This document shows positions 54,523-63,919 of a stretch of DNA of 64,000 nucleotides, in pieces; the first letter of the stretch is position 1, and the number at the start of each line of letters is the position of its first letter. The notes below the pieces were generated by a model. That model ran no database searches. It was not told where the DNA came from and saw only the letters and a list, made by a program, of their open reading frames with translations. A program made the translations under genes and the position numbers. Source of the DNA: Arthrobacter subterraneus (GTDB lineage Bacteria > Actinomycetota > Actinomycetes > Actinomycetales > Micrococcaceae); assembly GCF_900099735.1 (NCBI RefSeq), contig NZ_FNDT01000004.1, forward strand, positions 1 to 64,000, in the 5' to 3' direction.

Positions 54523-54528
54523 ACGCTA
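54523..54528 (-). promoter_or_regulatory. -10 box TAGCGT before ftsK (leaderless)
   Basis: TAGCGT on the minus strand ends 7 nt before the ftsK ATG; no Shine-Dalgarno or clear -35 is visible. Confidence 0.45.
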
Positions 54529-54566
54529 CCGGACGGTACCCCCCGATCCGGGGATTAGCACGCCCG

Positions 54567-56258
54567 TCAGGCTTCCAGGACCACCGGGATGATCATGGGA
54601 CGACGCCGGTAGCGGCGGTTGACCCAGGTCCCTACCACGCGCCGGACCACCTGCTGCAGCTGATGGTTTGTGTGATCCTTGTTGCTCATGACGGCTTCGG
54701 CCAGGGCGGTGCTGATTTTCGGTTTGATGTCGTCGAAGATCGAATCGTCCTCGGCGAAACCGCGGGCGTGAATATCCGGCCCCGAAACGATCGTGCCCGT
54801 GCTGCGGTTCACCACGGTGATGATGGAGATGAAGCCCTCCTCGCCGAGGATGCGGCGGTCCTTCAGATCGGCATCGGTGATCTCACCGATGCTGGAGCCG
54901 TCCACGTACACATACCCGCACTCCACCGCCCCGACAATTCTCGCGACGCCGTCCGACAGGTCAACCACGGAACCGTCGTCCGTCTGCAGGACGTTCTCGC
55001 TGGGAATCCCGGTCTGGATGGCAAGCTTGCCGTTGGCGATGAGGTGCCGTGTCTCCCCGTGGACGGGCATGACGTTCCGGGGCCTGAGGATGTTGTAGCA
55101 GTAGAGCAATTCACCGGCAGCCGCATGACCGGAAACATGCACCCGGGCGTTGCCCTTGTGGATGACGTCAGCGCCCAGTTTGAGGAGTCCGTTGATAACC
55201 CGGAAGACGGCGTTCTCGTTTCCCGGAATCAGGGAAGACGCAAGGATGACGGTGTCTCCCTTGCCCACCGTGATCGGGTGATCGCCATTCGCCATCCGGG
55301 ACAGCGCAGCCATCGGCTCGCCCTGTGATCCGGTGGACATCAGCACTACCCGGTCATCCGGCAGGTTGTCCACGTTCTTGACGTCCACCAGGATTCCGTC
55401 CGGCACCCGCAGGTATCCCAGTTTCGCCGCTATGGACATGTTGCGCACCATGGAGCGCCCGGCGAAGCAGACAAATCGCCCGTGCGCCTCGGCAGCGTCG
55501 AGAACCTGCTGGACGCGATGGATATGGGAGGAGAAGGACGCAACGATCACCCGTTTCCTCACCTGACCGAAAAGCCGGTCCAGTTCGGGACCGATCTCGC
55601 GTTCGGCCGTGGTGAAGCCGGGGACGTCGGCATTGGTGGAATCGACCATGAACAGGTCGACTCCCTCTTCCCCCAGCCGGGAAAAGGCGCGCAGGTCGGT
55701 GATTCTGCCGTCGAGCGGCAACTGGTCCATCTTGAAGTCGCCCGTGTGGAGGACGGTTCCGGCCGCTGTCCGGATGAACACGGCAAGCGCATCGGGAATG
55801 GAGTGGTTGACGGCCACGAACTCGCACTCGAAGGGGCCGAACTGCTCGATCTGGCCTTCGGCTACCGTCAGGGTAAACGGCCGGATCCGGTGTTCCTGGA
55901 GTTTCGCCTCGATCAGCGCAAGGGTCAGCTGCGAGCCGATCAGCGGTATGTCATTCTTCAGCCGCAGCAGGTACGGGACTGCTCCGATATGGTCTTCATG
56001 CCCGTGGGTGAGCACCAGTCCCACCACGTCATCCAGCCGGTCCTCGATGTAGGAGAAATCAGGCAGGATCAGGTCGACACCGGGCTGCGTCTCCTCGGGA
56101 AACAGAACTCCGCAGTCCACGATCAGCAGCTTGCCGCCGATCTCGAAAACGGCCATATTGCGGCCGATTTCACCGAGGCCGCCGAGCGGAACAATCCTGA
56201 GCGTTCCTTCGGCGAGCGGCGGCGGCGGAATGAGTGCGGTCCCTGCGAGTTCTGTCAT
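54567..56258 (-). CDS. rnj: Ribonuclease J
   Basis: Metallo-beta-lactamase-fold 5'-3' exo/endoribonuclease for mRNA and rRNA processing. The 563-residue protein has the zinc motif LTHGHEDHIGA near residue 83, the beta-CASP domain (about 220-375) and a C-terminal domain; it starts with a Pro-rich MTELAGTALIPPPP lead. The ATG has GAAGGG upstream and follows dapA by 18 nt, the common actinobacterial dapA-rnj pairing. Confidence 0.96.
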   Translation of the reverse strand: MTELAGTALIPPPPLAEGTLRIVPLGGLGEIGRNMAVFEIGGKLLIVDCGVLFPEETQPGVDLILPDFSYIEDRLDDVVGLVLTHGHEDHIGAVPYLLRLKNDIPLIGSQLTLALIEAKLQEHRIRPFTLTVAEGQIEQFGPFECEFVAVNHSIPDALAVFIRTAAGTVLHTGDFKMDQLPLDGRITDLRAFSRLGEEGVDLFMVDSTNADVPGFTTAEREIGPELDRLFGQVRKRVIVASFSSHIHRVQQVLDAAEAHGRFVCFAGRSMVRNMSIAAKLGYLRVPDGILVDVKNVDNLPDDRVVLMSTGSQGEPMAALSRMANGDHPITVGKGDTVILASSLIPGNENAVFRVINGLLKLGADVIHKGNARVHVSGHAAAGELLYCYNILRPRNVMPVHGETRHLIANGKLAIQTGIPSENVLQTDDGSVVDLSDGVARIVGAVECGYVYVDGSSIGEITDADLKDRRILGEEGFISIITVVNRSTGTIVSGPDIHARGFAEDDSIFDDIKPKISTALAEAVMSNKDHTNHQLQQVVRRVVGTWVNRRYRRRPMIIPVVLEA

Positions 56259-56276
56259 GCGTTGGCCCTTCGAAAA

Positions 56277-57200
56277 CTAGCGGGTTGTGCCAGCGGAAAA
56301 GTCCCAGCCCGCTTCGGCGAGGTCGGTCAGCACCGGTTCCATTTCGACGGCGGTGGGTTCGACAAGCGGCAGCCGCACCACCGAGTTGGACAGTATGCCC
56401 TGCATCCGCAGGATCTGCTTTGCTGACACGGCGCCCGGAATGTGCGTCATGACGGCACGCACAACGGGATCAAGTTCAAAGTGGATCTTCCGCGCCGTGG
56501 CAAAGTCCCCTCCCGCCGCCGCATCGACGAGGGCGCGGAACTGTGCCGTGGCCACATGCGCGCTGACGCTGACCACTCCGACGGCTCCGGCTGCCATCCA
56601 CGGCAGCGTCAGCCCGTCGTCGCCCGCGTAGACGTCCAGCGCTGTGTTGGCGAGCACCCTGGTGATGGCGGCGTAGTCCGCCTTTGCATCCTTGAGCGCG
56701 AGGATCTTCGGATTGTCGGCCAGGCGGATCATGGTCTCCGTGCTGATCGGGATGCCTGCCCGGCCGGGAATGTCATAGATCATGATGGGCAGGTCCGAGG
56801 CTTCGGCTACCGCATCAAAGTGCGCGAGAACACCTGCCTGCGTGGGCTTGTTGTAGTAGGGGGTCACCACGAGCTGTGCGTCGGCGCCCGCCTGCTGGGC
56901 GCGCCGGGCCATCTCCACGGAGTGCGATGTGTGGTTGGTGCCGGTCCCGGCAATCACCTTTGCCCGTCCGCCGACTGCCTCCTTGACCACGCGGAAGAGG
57001 TCTTCCTTTTCCTGGTCCTCGAGGGTGGAGGTTTCACCGGTGGTTCCGGAAATCACGAGGCCGTCGCAGCCGTCCTCCACCAGGCGGACCGCAAGCGATG
57101 CGGCAGCGTCAAGATCCACTGCACCGTCAGGAGTGAAGGGGGTCACCATGGCGGTGACGAGGGTGCCGAAGGGAAGCAAGCGAATGTGGGAGTCAGCCAT
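56277..57200 (-). CDS. dapA: 4-hydroxy-tetrahydrodipicolinate synthase
   Basis: Condenses pyruvate with aspartate semialdehyde, entry to lysine and DAP. A 307-residue (beta-alpha)8 barrel with SGTTGETSTL near residue 51, YDIPGRAGIPI with the tyrosine near 143 and the Schiff-base lysine in ILALKDAKAD near 171. Length normal. First gene of the dapA-rnj unit; dapB lies 1.7 kb away in a different unit. Confidence 0.96.
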   Translation of the reverse strand: MADSHIRLLPFGTLVTAMVTPFTPDGAVDLDAAASLAVRLVEDGCDGLVISGTTGETSTLEDQEKEDLFRVVKEAVGGRAKVIAGTGTNHTSHSVEMARRAQQAGADAQLVVTPYYNKPTQAGVLAHFDAVAEASDLPIMIYDIPGRAGIPISTETMIRLADNPKILALKDAKADYAAITRVLANTALDVYAGDDGLTLPWMAAGAVGVVSVSAHVATAQFRALVDAAAGGDFATARKIHFELDPVVRAVMTHIPGAVSAKQILRMQGILSNSVVRLPLVEPTAVEMEPVLTDLAEAGWDFSAGTTR

Positions 57201-57243
57201 GGGTCAAACTTACCCGCTGCGGCGGGCGTGAGAACATTCCATC

Positions 57244-58425
57244 ATGGCCATCACACAAACCGCCGGCCGGCTCAGCGGTATCGACGCGGCCAGGGGCATC
57301 GCCCTTTTCGGGATGATGTCGACCCATGTTTTTCCGCTCTATGTGGACGGCACCGCTGAGGCCTCATGGATAGGATCCGTCTTCTCGGGACGGTCATCCG
57401 CGTTGTTTGCGCTGGTTGCGGGAATCGGCCTGGCCCTGTTGAGCGGCGGGGCCAGGATGCACGACACCGCGGGCCTCTCCCGTGACAGGCGCGGAATAGC
57501 TGCCCGCGCCGTCGTCATTGCAATGGTCGGCCTGATGCTCGGTGGCCTTGAAACGAACATCGCGGTGATCCTCTTCCATTACGGAATCCTGTTCCTGATG
57601 GCGCTGCCGTTTCTCGGGATGCCAGTCCGGCGGCTCGCCTGGTGGGCTGCCGGGTGGACCCTGCTCTCTCCGGTGGCTGCCTTCCTCCTGCGGCCCTGGC
57701 TGGAATCCGCCGTCAGTCCCGCGGATCTCGGCGGGAATCCTGCCCTGGAGCACTTCGCGCAGCCACTCACCCTGCTCACCGACATCCTCGTGACCGGCTA
57801 CTACCCCGCTCTGCAGTGGCTGAGCTACCTGCTTCTGGGCATCCTCGTCGGCCGCCTGAACCTGCGCTCGACGGCGGTGCAGGCCGGCGTGCTTCTGGCC
57901 GGCGTCGGTGCCGCGGGACTGGCGAAGTTCGTCAGCGCGTTCCTGCTGGGACCGCTCGGCGGCCTGGCGGTCCTGCTGGGCACAGAACAGGGCCGGCGCT
58001 ATGACCTCGAGGCAATGCTCCAGGTCAGCCTCACGGGAATCGACCAGACCGGCACCTGGTGGTGGCTGGCAGTCAGCGCGCCGCACTCCGGGACACCGCC
58101 GGATCTGGTGCATACCGCGGGGACCGCGGCCGCCGTCGTCGGGCTGTGCCTGCTTGTGGGCAGCCGGCTGCCGTGGCTGCTGCTTCCGCTCTCCGCGCCC
58201 GGTGCGATGACGCTGACTCTTTACTCATTGCACATCTGGATCATGAGCGTGGTCGATCAGCAGGCGGTCCCGCCGGAACCGGCGCCGGTCTACTGGGCGC
58301 AGGCCGTTGTCTTTGTTGCGGTCGCACTGCTGCTGCGGAAACTGCACGCCCGCGGTCCGCTGGAATATGTGGCGGCCGGGGCGAGCGACGTGGCACGGGC
58401 CGAAGGTTCCGTCCGGAAGGGCTAG
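57244..58425 (+). CDS. Membrane protein with HGSNAT/DUF1624-type acyltransferase domain
   Basis: A 393-residue membrane protein with about 10 helices. The N-terminus RLSGIDAARGIALFGMMSTHVFP has the conserved Asp-Arg and helix histidine of the heparan-alpha-glucosaminide N-acetyltransferase-like/DUF418 group, which moves acyl groups across membranes. Substrate unknown. No ribosome-binding site stands out before the ATG. Convergent with the small membrane protein gene, 9 nt apart. Confidence 0.78.
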   Translation: MAITQTAGRLSGIDAARGIALFGMMSTHVFPLYVDGTAEASWIGSVFSGRSSALFALVAGIGLALLSGGARMHDTAGLSRDRRGIAARAVVIAMVGLMLGGLETNIAVILFHYGILFLMALPFLGMPVRRLAWWAAGWTLLSPVAAFLLRPWLESAVSPADLGGNPALEHFAQPLTLLTDILVTGYYPALQWLSYLLLGILVGRLNLRSTAVQAGVLLAGVGAAGLAKFVSAFLLGPLGGLAVLLGTEQGRRYDLEAMLQVSLTGIDQTGTWWWLAVSAPHSGTPPDLVHTAGTAAAVVGLCLLVGSRLPWLLLPLSAPGAMTLTLYSLHIWIMSVVDQQAVPPEPAPVYWAQAVVFVAVALLLRKLHARGPLEYVAAGASDVARAEGSVRKG

Positions 58426-58434
58426 TCAGACCCG

Positions 58435-58902
58435 TTAGCCGCGAAACAGTTTTGCGGCGTGCCGCATGGAGCGGCGTGCGCGGGTGCGGTCTCCGGCTGC
58501 GTCATAGGCACAGGACAGCCGGAACCAGGAACGCCAGTCCTCGGGGCGCGCTTCCACGTCCGCCTGGTAGGCCGGGAACTGCGCATCTGCGGCCTCCCGG
58601 ACAAGCCGGCCGGCGGGTGTCCGCGGCAGGTCATCGACGGGCAGCCCGCCCTCGTCATGCAGGACGGAGGCCATCCGTTCGGTCTGGGCACCGAAGAACA
58701 GTTCGCGGACCAGCGCCCAGGCTCCGATCAGCGGTAGCAGAAGGTATGCCGCACCGAGCGCCTTGGCCACCGGCTCCGGGTCGGTCAGCAGGATCACACT
58801 GCGCTGCAGGGCGACAACGAGCCAGAAGACCAGCAGGACAGTGACAAAGGCCACGCCGATCTTGACGCGATGTTTCCTCAGGAACTGCACCGTGTCCGTC
58901 AC
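58435..58902 (-). CDS. Small membrane protein with TPR-like tail, unknown function
   Basis: A 155-residue protein. Residues about 14-34 and 48-68 form two transmembrane helices; the C-terminal half (about 105-155) has a helix-turn-helix solenoid look (WRSWFRLSCAYDAAGDRTRARR), like a single tetratricopeptide repeat. I do not recognise a family. Its GTG overlaps the dapB stop (GTGA), so it is translated together with dapB. Confidence 0.72.
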   Translation of the reverse strand: MTDTVQFLRKHRVKIGVAFVTVLLVFWLVVALQRSVILLTDPEPVAKALGAAYLLLPLIGAWALVRELFFGAQTERMASVLHDEGGLPVDDLPRTPAGRLVREAADAQFPAYQADVEARPEDWRSWFRLSCAYDAAGDRTRARRSMRHAAKLFRG

Positions 58903-59657
58903 GCCTGCAGGTCCAGGTAACCGTCGAGGCCGACGGTGAGTCCGGGGTGCCCTGCCACCTCACGGACACCGAGCAGCACGCCGGGCATGAAGGACTCCCG
59001 GTGGAACGAGTCGTGGCGGATGGTCAGCTGCTCCCCGGCCCCGCCGAACAGGACTTCCTGGTGCGCCACGAGGCCGCGCAGCCGGACAGAGTGGACGCGC
59101 ACCCCGTCGATGTCGCAGCCCCTGGCGCCGTCGCGTGCGGTACGGGTGGCATCAGGGCTGGCGGGCACACCGGCGTCCCTGCGTGCCTCGGCGATGAGCG
59201 CCGCTGTCCGCTCGGCGGTGCCGGACGGTGCATCCACCTTGTCCGGGTGATGCAGTTCGATGAGCTCGACCGACTCGAAGTACCTGGCCGCGCGCGCCGC
59301 GAACGCTGTAGCCAGGACAGAGCCGAGCGCGAAGTTCGGCGCGATCAGGACGCCCACGCCCGGGTGCTGGTCCAGCAGGTTCCCGAGCCTGCCAAGCCGT
59401 TCGGCGTCCCAGCCGGTGGTTCCGACCACCGCGTGGATGCCGTGCTCGACGGCGAAGGCCACGTTCTGCTCGGTGCTGTCCGGAACCGTGAGGTCGACAA
59501 CCACCTGAGCTCCGGAGGCGACGAGGTCCTGAAGGGAGTCCGCCCTGCCCAGCGCAGCAACAAGCTGCAGGTCCTCGGCGGCCTCGATGGCGCGAACGGC
59601 CTCGGAACCCATCCGGCCGGACGCGCCGAGGACGGCAACGGGAATAGCGTGTGTCAT
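58899..59657 (-). CDS. dapB: 4-hydroxy-tetrahydrodipicolinate reductase
   Basis: NAD(P)H-dependent second step of the DAP branch. The 252-residue protein has the Rossmann motif LGASGRMGSEA near residue 10 and the substrate motif ELHHPDKVDAPSGTA near 135, matching DapB. ATG 59657 is chosen because conserved sequence starts there; the open frame runs about 150 codons further upstream through a terminator and moaE, which is not coding in that frame. Confidence 0.96.
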   Translation of the reverse strand: MTHAIPVAVLGASGRMGSEAVRAIEAAEDLQLVAALGRADSLQDLVASGAQVVVDLTVPDSTEQNVAFAVEHGIHAVVGTTGWDAERLGRLGNLLDQHPGVGVLIAPNFALGSVLATAFAARAARYFESVELIELHHPDKVDAPSGTAERTAALIAEARRDAGVPASPDATRTARDGARGCDIDGVRVHSVRLRGLVAHQEVLFGGAGEQLTIRHDSFHRESFMPGVLLGVREVAGHPGLTVGLDGYLDLQA

Positions 59658-59665
59658 GATTTCAA

Positions 59666-59722
59666 GCCTACCGGCCGAGGGACCCGCGCCGAGCGCCAGC
59701 GAGGGGTGGGAGGCCGGTAGGC
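59666..59722. terminator. 11-bp stem-loop between moaE and dapB
   Basis: GCCTACCGGCC (59666-59676) pairs perfectly with GGCCGGTAGGC (59712-59722) across a 35-nt loop. It lies after the moaE stop and right before dapB, and probably ends the molybdopterin transcript. No T-tract follows. Confidence 0.6.
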
Positions 59723-59730
59723 GCATGATG

Positions 59731-60162
59731 TCAGCCGTCGACGCCGACCCACTCCACGGTGCCGTCAGCGAAGAACTGCTCTTTCCAGATCGGTGCGCGC
59801 GCCTTGACCGTGTCGACAAGTTCTGAGCAGGCCGCAAACGCTTCGCCCCGGTGTCCGGACGCGACCGCCGCAACCAGGGCTGGATCCCCGATCTCCAGCG
59901 GGCCGGTGCGGTGGGCAACCCAGATGCGGACGCCGTCGTACTTCTCCGCGATCTCCGTAGCGATCTCCGCGATGATGCTGCTGGCCGAGGGGTGCGCGCT
60001 GTAGCCCAGGCGGTCGACCTGCCGGCCGCCGTCGTGGTTGCGCACCACTCCGCCGAAGCCCACCACGGCGCCGCAGTCGGCGTTGCCGACGACGTCAAGG
60101 GCATGGGACAGGTCAAGGGGCTCGTCGGAGATTCCGGCGTGCAGGACGGTGCTAGTGCTCAT
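59731..60162 (-). CDS. moaE: Molybdopterin synthase catalytic subunit
   Basis: Large subunit of molybdopterin synthase, taking sulfur from MoaD. The 143-residue protein shows GAVVGFGGVVRNHDGG, RIWVAHRTGPLEIGDPA and the lysine-rich RAPIWKEQFF near the C-terminus. ATG 60162 has GAGGGAAG upstream; the gene overlaps mog by 11 bp. Works with MoaD encoded on the other strand 3.5 kb away. Confidence 0.94.
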   Translation of the reverse strand: MSTSTVLHAGISDEPLDLSHALDVVGNADCGAVVGFGGVVRNHDGGRQVDRLGYSAHPSASSIIAEIATEIAEKYDGVRIWVAHRTGPLEIGDPALVAAVASGHRGEAFAACSELVDTVKARAPIWKEQFFADGTVEWVGVDG

Positions 60163-60634
60163 GGCTTCCCTCAAGTTGCGCGCAGATGTGGTCGAGGATG
60201 GGGTCCAGGACGGCAAGGCCGTCCTCGACCGCTCCCGGTGAACCCGGAAGGTTGATGATAAATGTCCGGCCGGAGACGCCGGCATGACCCCGGCTCAGGG
60301 CTGCCATGGGTGTCTTCTCGGCGCCTGCCCTGCGCAGCGCTTCCATGATGCCCGGCAGGGAGCGGGTGAGAAAGGGTTCGGTGAGGTCGGGTGTGACATC
60401 ATCCTCGCTGAGCCCGGTGCCGCCGCTCGTGATGAGGACCGCCGGCTTTCCCTTCAGGCACTGCTCGAGCGCGTCCTGCACCGCCGGTCCGTCCGGGACC
60501 ACCTCGGCGCGCTGCACGGCGTAGCCCTTTCCGACCAGCCAGCGTTGGATGAGCGGCGCGCACTCGTCCTGGTAGACGCCCGCCGCTGCCCGGGTTGAGG
60601 CGATGATCAGGGCCGCCGTCCGTGGCGTTGTCAC
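60152..60634 (-). CDS. mog: Molybdopterin adenylyltransferase (MogA/MoaB family)
   Basis: Adenylates molybdopterin before metal insertion. The 160-residue MoCF-fold protein has [16 protein letters not shown] near residue 68 and the N-terminal [11 protein letters not shown]. MogA and MoaB cannot be separated by inspection; the context with moaC and moaE favours a cofactor-synthesis role. Start overlaps the moaC stop. Confidence 0.92.
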   Translation of the reverse strand: MTTPRTAALIIASTRAAAGVYQDECAPLIQRWLVGKGYAVQRAEVVPDGPAVQDALEQCLKGKPAVLITSGGTGLSEDDVTPDLTEPFLTRSLPGIMEALRRAGAEKTPMAALSRGHAGVSGRTFIINLPGSPGAVEDGLAVLDPILDHICAQLEGSHEH

Positions 60635-61110
60635 GCTACCCAGTCTCCGCTCTTGCCGCCGGATTTCTCCAGCACCCTGATGTCTGTGACGACGGCGTGC
60701 TTGTCCACGGCCTTGATCATGTCGTACAGCGTGAGGGCTGCGACGGAGGCGGCGGTCAGGGCCTCCATCTCGACGCCGGTCACCGCTGTGGTCTTCACTG
60801 TCGCCGTCACCGTGACCGCGTCACCGGAGGCGACAAAATCGACCGTCACCTTGCTCAACGGCAGCGGATGGCAGAGCGGAATCAGCGAGGAGGTCTGCTT
60901 CGCCGCCATGATTCCCGCAACACGTGCAACGGCCAGAGCGTCACCCTTGGGGAGATCACCCTCGGCAATGAGTGCAAGCACGTCGGGCCTGGTCCGCAGC
61001 ACGCTCTGGGCGGTCGCGGACCGGGCGGTGACCGCTTTCTCCGACACATCCACCATGTGGGCGGAGCCGTCGTCGCGGACGTGGGTGAGTTTGGCCGTGG
61101 AATCGGTCAT
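60631..61110 (-). CDS. moaC: Cyclic pyranopterin monophosphate synthase accessory protein
   Basis: Second step of molybdopterin synthesis, making cPMP from the MoaA product. The 159-residue protein has [13 protein letters not shown] near residue 76 and the signature [20 protein letters not shown] near 113. Length typical. Overlaps both mog and moeA by 4 bp, so the four genes form one tightly coupled operon. Confidence 0.96.
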   Translation of the reverse strand: MTDSTAKLTHVRDDGSAHMVDVSEKAVTARSATAQSVLRTRPDVLALIAEGDLPKGDALAVARVAGIMAAKQTSSLIPLCHPLPLSKVTVDFVASGDAVTVTATVKTTAVTGVEMEALTAASVAALTLYDMIKAVDKHAVVTDIRVLEKSGGKSGDWVA

Positions 61111-62420
61111 GTGAGCGCCTCTCGGTTGGGGTTGCTGGGATGGAGGGGCTGGACTCCCCCGCGCAGTTCGCTGAGCAGCCAGACGGCTACCGGTGTTCCC
61201 GCTTCGACAGCACCGGTACCGACCGGCAGGTGGACGAGCGCGTTGGACCCGGCAAGGGCATGCAGCAGGTGGGAACCTGGTCCGCCGAGCAGCTCGACGT
61301 CCCCCGTTCCCTCTCCCTGCCCGGCCCGGTCCGTGTAAAGGCCACGGCGGACCTGATGCTTGTTCTCGGGCGACTGGACATCCTCGGTGAGCCGCGCCGG
61401 CAGGCAGACGCGATTGCCGGGGATCCCCGTGACCGTACCCAGTGCCGGGCGGAGGAACATCTCGAAGGACACCAGTGCGCTGACGGGGTTGCCGGGAAAT
61501 CCGAGGAACGGCACGCCGTTGATGGTGCCGATAGCCTGCGGTCCGCCGGGCTGCATCGCTACGGACAGGAATTCCACGCTGCTGTCCGCCAGTGCCTGCT
61601 TCACCACCTCATAGGCGCCCTGGCTGATCCCGCCGGTACTGAGGATGAGGTTCACGGCGCCATCCAGCCCCTGGAGGGCGGCGCGCAGTTCCTCCGGGTT
61701 GTCGGCCACCACGCTGTGCCGCTGCACCTCGGCGCCCGCCTCCTCCAGAGCCGTGGTCAGCAGCGTTGTGTTCGCATCGAAGATGCGTCCCGGGGCCAGG
61801 GTGCTGCCGGGTTCCTGGACTTCATCTCCCGTGCTGAGCAGCAGCACCCGGAAACGCGGACGCACCGGTACCGTTGCCAGCCCGCAGGCTGCCAGCAGGC
61901 CGAGCTGTGCCGGACCGAGCAGCGTGCCCGCCTCCAGCGCGATGCTTCCCGCCGCCACGTCGCTGCCCGCGGAACGGATGAAGAGGCCTTCCTCGACCAC
62001 CGGAAGCTCCACGGTGAGCTGCGTCCCGTCGCGGTACTGTGCGGCGGTGGGAAACTGCGAGGGCACCGCCCTCTCAATGGGCACGACGGCGGCGGCCCCC
62101 TCCGGGATCATCGCTCCGGTCATGATCGGGGCGGCGTGGCCCGGCTCGAGGGCCGCGGGCGCAGCCCCCGCCGGCACGGGCCGCGCAATGGCGAGCCGCA
62201 GGGGTTCAGCACCTCCGAGGTCATCGCGGTGGACCGCATAGCCGTCCATCTGGGAGTTGTCGAACGGCGGCAGGCTGACCGGAGCCATCAGGTCTTCGGC
62301 AAGCACACGCCCCCGGGCGGCTGCCAGCGGCAGCGTTTCGGCCGGCCGGTCTGCGAACGCGCTGCTGTACCGCAGCAGGCCGAGCACGGCCTGCTGGTGT
62401 TCCTCGACTGTTCGTGTCAT
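61107..62420 (-). CDS. moeA: Molybdopterin molybdenumtransferase
   Basis: Inserts molybdate into adenylated molybdopterin. The 437-residue protein has the N-terminal MoeA domain with NSQMDGYAV, the MoCF domain with [23 protein letters not shown] and [14 protein letters not shown], then a beta-barrel C-domain. ATG 62420 is placed where homology starts; 40 upstream codons are not conserved. First gene of the moeA-moaC-mog-moaE unit, divergent from moaA. Confidence 0.95.
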   Translation of the reverse strand: MTRTVEEHQQAVLGLLRYSSAFADRPAETLPLAAARGRVLAEDLMAPVSLPPFDNSQMDGYAVHRDDLGGAEPLRLAIARPVPAGAAPAALEPGHAAPIMTGAMIPEGAAAVVPIERAVPSQFPTAAQYRDGTQLTVELPVVEEGLFIRSAGSDVAAGSIALEAGTLLGPAQLGLLAACGLATVPVRPRFRVLLLSTGDEVQEPGSTLAPGRIFDANTTLLTTALEEAGAEVQRHSVVADNPEELRAALQGLDGAVNLILSTGGISQGAYEVVKQALADSSVEFLSVAMQPGGPQAIGTINGVPFLGFPGNPVSALVSFEMFLRPALGTVTGIPGNRVCLPARLTEDVQSPENKHQVRRGLYTDRAGQGEGTGDVELLGGPGSHLLHALAGSNALVHLPVGTGAVEAGTPVAVWLLSELRGGVQPLHPSNPNREALT

Positions 62421-62554
62421 TGTGCCCCGTTGTATCAACCCGCGCCGACAGTGTGTTCTGCGGCATCGAATGCTGCAGTTACCAAGACTAGCCGCGCTGA
62501 CCGCCGGAACCACCCGCCCGCCGGGCCCGGATAGAGGCACCGGCGCAAAGGGCG

Positions 62555-62560
62555 TAACCT
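62555..62560 (+). promoter_or_regulatory. -10 box TAACCT before moaA (leaderless)
   Basis: TAACCT ends 6 nt before the moaA ATG; there is no Shine-Dalgarno. I saw no Moco-riboswitch-like structure in the 146-nt gap. Confidence 0.5.
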
Positions 62561-62566
62561 CGGACT

Positions 62567-63643
62567 ATGGCAATCCGACTTGGCAGCCCTTACTTCCGCA
62601 CGGGCGCGGACGCACAGCAGAGCGGACTGCTCGATTCCTACGGCCGCCGCGCTACCGACATGCGGCTTTCGCTCACGGACAAATGCAACCTCCGCTGTAC
62701 CTATTGCATGCCGGCGGAAGGCCTCCAGTGGCTGCAGAAGGACCAGGTGCTCTCCCGCGAGGAGATCGTGCGCCTCGTCGGTATCGGAGTGGACCTGTTG
62801 GGCATCCGCGAGCTGCGGCTGACGGGCGGCGAGCCGCTCGTCCGGGCAGACCTGGTGGACATCATCGCCGATATCCGCGCACGGCACCCGGAGCTTCCGG
62901 TCTCGCTGACCACCAACGGGCTGGGCCTGGACAAGAAGGCACAGCGGCTCAAGGACGCCGGCCTGACCCGCATCAATGTGTCCATGGACTCGCTCCATCC
63001 CGACACCTTCGCCCAGCTGACCCGCCGTCCGTTCCTGGACCGGGTTCTCCGCGGTATTGAAGCGGCAGCCGCCGTCGGGCTCGGGCTGGTGAAAATCAAC
63101 GCTGTGCTGATGCGCGGCATCAATGACCATGAGGCGCCGGACCTGCTCGAATGGGCGGTGAGCCGTGGGTTTGAGCTGCGATTCATTGAACAGATGCCGC
63201 TGGACGCTGACCATGGGTGGACCCGTGACGGCATGATCACCGCGGCCGAAATCCGCGACCGGCTGAGCGAACGCTTCCTGCTCACCCCTGATCCGCGCAA
63301 CCGCGATGGTGCCCCGGCTGAGCGGTGGGAGGTGCGCAGGCCGGAAGCGCCCGACGTCGTTCTCGGCACGGTGGGCATCATCGCCTCGGTGACCGAGCCC
63401 TTCTGCTCCGACTGCCGGCGGACCCGCGTCACCGCGGAAGGCAAGATCATGAGCTGCCTTTTCTCACGGGAGGAAACCGATTTGAGGGACCTGCTCCGCT
63501 CCGGAGCCGACGACGACGCCATTGCCCAGCGCTGGCAGGAAGCGATGTGGGCCAAGCCCAAGGCGCACGGCATGGGCCATACGGGCCTGGGAGCACCGGA
63601 TTTTGTGCAGCCGGACCGTTCCATGAGCGCGATCGGCGGCTGA
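62567..63643 (+). CDS. moaA: GTP 3',8-cyclase
   Basis: Radical SAM enzyme for the first step of molybdopterin synthesis. The 358-residue protein has the N-terminal cluster motif DKCNLRCTYCMP near residues 38-49, the C-terminal second cluster PFCSDCRRTR...MSC, and the C-terminal GG needed for activity. Together with moaD it forms a short operon divergent from moeA. Confidence 0.97.
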   Translation: MAIRLGSPYFRTGADAQQSGLLDSYGRRATDMRLSLTDKCNLRCTYCMPAEGLQWLQKDQVLSREEIVRLVGIGVDLLGIRELRLTGGEPLVRADLVDIIADIRARHPELPVSLTTNGLGLDKKAQRLKDAGLTRINVSMDSLHPDTFAQLTRRPFLDRVLRGIEAAAAVGLGLVKINAVLMRGINDHEAPDLLEWAVSRGFELRFIEQMPLDADHGWTRDGMITAAEIRDRLSERFLLTPDPRNRDGAPAERWEVRRPEAPDVVLGTVGIIASVTEPFCSDCRRTRVTAEGKIMSCLFSREETDLRDLLRSGADDDAIAQRWQEAMWAKPKAHGMGHTGLGAPDFVQPDRSMSAIGG

Positions 63644-63644
63644 G

Positions 63645-63896
63645 GTGCTGGTTCGATACTTCGGCGCGGCCCAGGCGGCCGCGGGCGTCGCCGAGGAACG
63701 CCTGGACCTGGACAGCGCACCCCTGGAGGAGGTTCTGCAGGAGATCCGCAGCCTCCACCCGGACGGCGACCCCTCCATGGCCCGGGTGCTGGACCGCAGC
63801 AGTTTTCTGCTCAACGAGGTTGCCCTGCGTAGCCGGACCGAGCCGATCCGGCGCGGGGACGTGCTGGATGTCCTGCCGCCGTTCGCCGGAGGCTAG
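63645..63896 (+). CDS. moaD: Molybdopterin synthase sulfur carrier subunit
   Basis: Ubiquitin-like 83-residue protein whose C-terminal GG is thiocarboxylated to donate sulfur to MoaE. It starts at a GTG one base after the moaA stop and ends PPFAGG, as expected. Its last bases form one arm of a hairpin. Partner MoaE is encoded on the opposite strand. Confidence 0.93.
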   Translation: MLVRYFGAAQAAAGVAEERLDLDSAPLEEVLQEIRSLHPDGDPSMARVLDRSSFLLNEVALRSRTEPIRRGDVLDVLPPFAGG

Positions 63897-63908
63897 GGCG
63901 GCAGGACA
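63869..63908. terminator. 12-bp stem-loop at the moaD end
   Basis: TGTCCTGCCGCC (63869-63880) pairs with GGCGGCAGGACA (63897-63908) across a 16-nt loop. It covers the moaD stop and lies just past the stop of the convergent peptidase gene, so it may end both transcripts. There is no T-tract. Confidence 0.6.
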
Positions 63909-63919
63909 CCTGCGCGGGC

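Noticed and set aside
59658-60116. Upstream extension of dapB into moaE
   Set aside because: The extension crosses a perfect 11-bp hairpin and lies out of frame over moaE; the Rossmann start fits ATG 59657.
61140-62534. Plus-strand frame of 464 codons opposite moeA
   Set aside because: Antisense to a well-supported gene, rich in Arg/Gln/His, no domain seen.
62421-62566. Possible molybdenum-cofactor riboswitch between moeA and moaA
   Set aside because: The gap is short, the moaA promoter looks leaderless, and no matching multi-stem structure was seen.
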